This document shows positions 41,244 through 41,836 of a stretch of 41,836 nt of DNA, piece after piece. The notes beneath the pieces are model-generated. The model saw nothing but the letters and a program-made list of their open reading frames with translations. It searched no databases and had not been told where the DNA came from. Each line of letters begins with the position of its first letter. Positions within the stretch are counted from its first letter, which is position 1. The DNA lies in assembly GCA_018608245.1 (NCBI GenBank), contig JABAZY010000012.1, positions 37,873-79,708 on the forward strand, written 5' to 3'. A program made the position numbers and the translations under genes. This DNA comes from Alphaproteobacteria bacterium (lineage in GTDB: Bacteria; Pseudomonadota; Alphaproteobacteria; Micavibrionales; Micavibrionaceae).

Positions 41244-41836
41244 TTATCGAGCACCCAAAATCTGGTAGAAAAAACGTCGAGAAGAACCACTGTTAAAACA
41301 ACCAGCCGGTTTTCCGACCAATTCAGCTGTGTTAACCGTTTGATTGGGGCCGGGGCTTCCTTCAACATGAAAATAGTAAGGAAAAAAGCTGGTATTTAAA
41401 TAATCACTTATACCTGCGTCTAACCCTAAAAGACCATTAAAGGCATCACATATTTTTTCATTCTTTTCTGAATTACTTAAAATAATAGCAAATATTACTT
41501 CTGTTACACCAATTTCACCGAATCCTTCAAAGGCTGTCCTACCAGATAAAACATAGTCACGAATTGTATCGGATGATTCCAGAAAACTAGGACGCCTTAC
41601 CATAGAAAGATTTCCACCATTTGGGCCGTATAAATAGCAACTACCATCAGTTGGGGAGTTGCCGTTTCTGAAATCAGCACCAATATCCTCTACAGTTCCA
41701 TTTCCATTCCAATCGGCATTTGCACTTAATTCCAAAGGCTCACAGCCATTTGATATTTGTAGTTCGTCGGCGGTGTTTTTGATGACGCGGAAATAATTTA
41801 ATATCTCCGTTGCATGTAACTTAGCCTGCTCTTTAG
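41244..41836 (-). CDS. prepilin-like secreted protein B, C-terminal part (5' end outside window)
   Basis: The frame is open to the window edge, so the N-terminus is missing. The visible part begins KEQAKLHATEILNYFRVIK and shows the same layout as protein A: helix, then NGCEPLELS, a DWNGNGTVED acidic loop, GSCYLYGPNGGNLSMVRRP and a C-terminal RFFYQILGAR, which parallels LYSFYHILLAR in A. The stop codon ends exactly where A's start codon begins, so the two form an operon and arose by duplication. Confidence 0.7.
   Translation of the reverse strand, partial: KEQAKLHATEILNYFRVIKNTADELQISNGCEPLELSANADWNGNGTVEDIGADFRNGNSPTDGSCYLYGPNGGNLSMVRRPSFLESSDTIRDYVLSGRTAFEGFGEIGVTEVIFAIILSNSEKNEKICDAFNGLLGLDAGISDYLNTSFFPYYFHVEGSPGPNQTVNTAELVGKPAGCFNSGSSRRFFYQILGAR

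Overview
The window is 41.8 kb of AT-rich DNA (about 40% GC by eye) from an alphaproteobacterium. Support for the class comes from several blocks: erpA/dgt/SPOR/nagZ/scpAB/tatABC, zapE/mdh/sucCD, mreCD/mrdA/rodA, a DUF1476 (ATP synthase zeta-type) gene beside purC, the roughly 480-residue alphaproteobacterial type of isocitrate dehydrogenase, and candidate GAAC-N7-GAAC (LexA) and TTAA-N7-TTAA (CtrA) sites. The AT-rich codons, lipoprotein-rich gene set and tandem prepilin-like proteins suggest a Micavibrio-like or related lineage; that placement is inference only.

Layout. 1-6.8 kb: end of an alpha/beta hydrolase, SOUL lipoprotein, PhnA-like protein, an EF-hand / ECF sigma / putative anti-sigma / CDGSH operon, trhO, a hydrolase-like lipoprotein without its catalytic serine, xth, an orphan gene and erpA. 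6.8-15.3 kb: dgt, a broken small gene, then a long plus-strand run with SPOR protein, nagZ, scpA, a GFA-family gene, scpB, tatABC, zapE and an L,D-transpeptidase lipoprotein. 15.4-20.3 kb: mdh, two antisense orphan genes, sucC and sucD with a terminator. 20.4-24.8 kb: the cell elongation genes mreC, mreD, mrdA and rodA. 24.8-29.2 kb: a DUF6228-like gene, grxD, bolA-type, DUF1476, purC, nadK, pyrE and a CI/LexA-like S24 repressor. 34.2-41.8 kb: an EamA transporter, icd, two paralogous small lipoproteins (one with an in-frame stop), a DinG-type helicase, an FlbD-like protein and two prepilin-like proteins, the last cut by the window end.

The most unusual part is 29.2-34.2 kb: a compact podovirus-like head cassette. 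It holds two small conserved-looking phage genes, a short pre-portal protein, a full-length T7-like portal, a Bbp19-like protein and a scaffolding protein, then a terminator. After an opposite-strand PilZ gene comes a short ORF whose first ~55 residues look like the N-terminus of a podovirus-type major capsid protein, followed by an unrelated tail. No terminase large subunit, complete capsid, tail, lysis or integrase gene is present. All reading frames are open. The cassette promoter region has a candidate SOS box and two perfect 10-bp direct repeats 30 bp apart. The capsid-fragment ORF has its own consensus-like promoter whose -35 box sits inside a perfect 10-bp inverted repeat. This looks more like a retained, DNA-damage-regulated phage-derived element (domesticated, satellite-like or capsid-interfering) than random decay, but function is not shown by sequence alone.

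No tRNA, rRNA, CRISPR array or insertion sequence was recognised. The only gene-free stretch over 300 bases is 33477-33894; it holds a candidate CtrA site, the capsid-fragment promoter/operator and a long untranslated leader.
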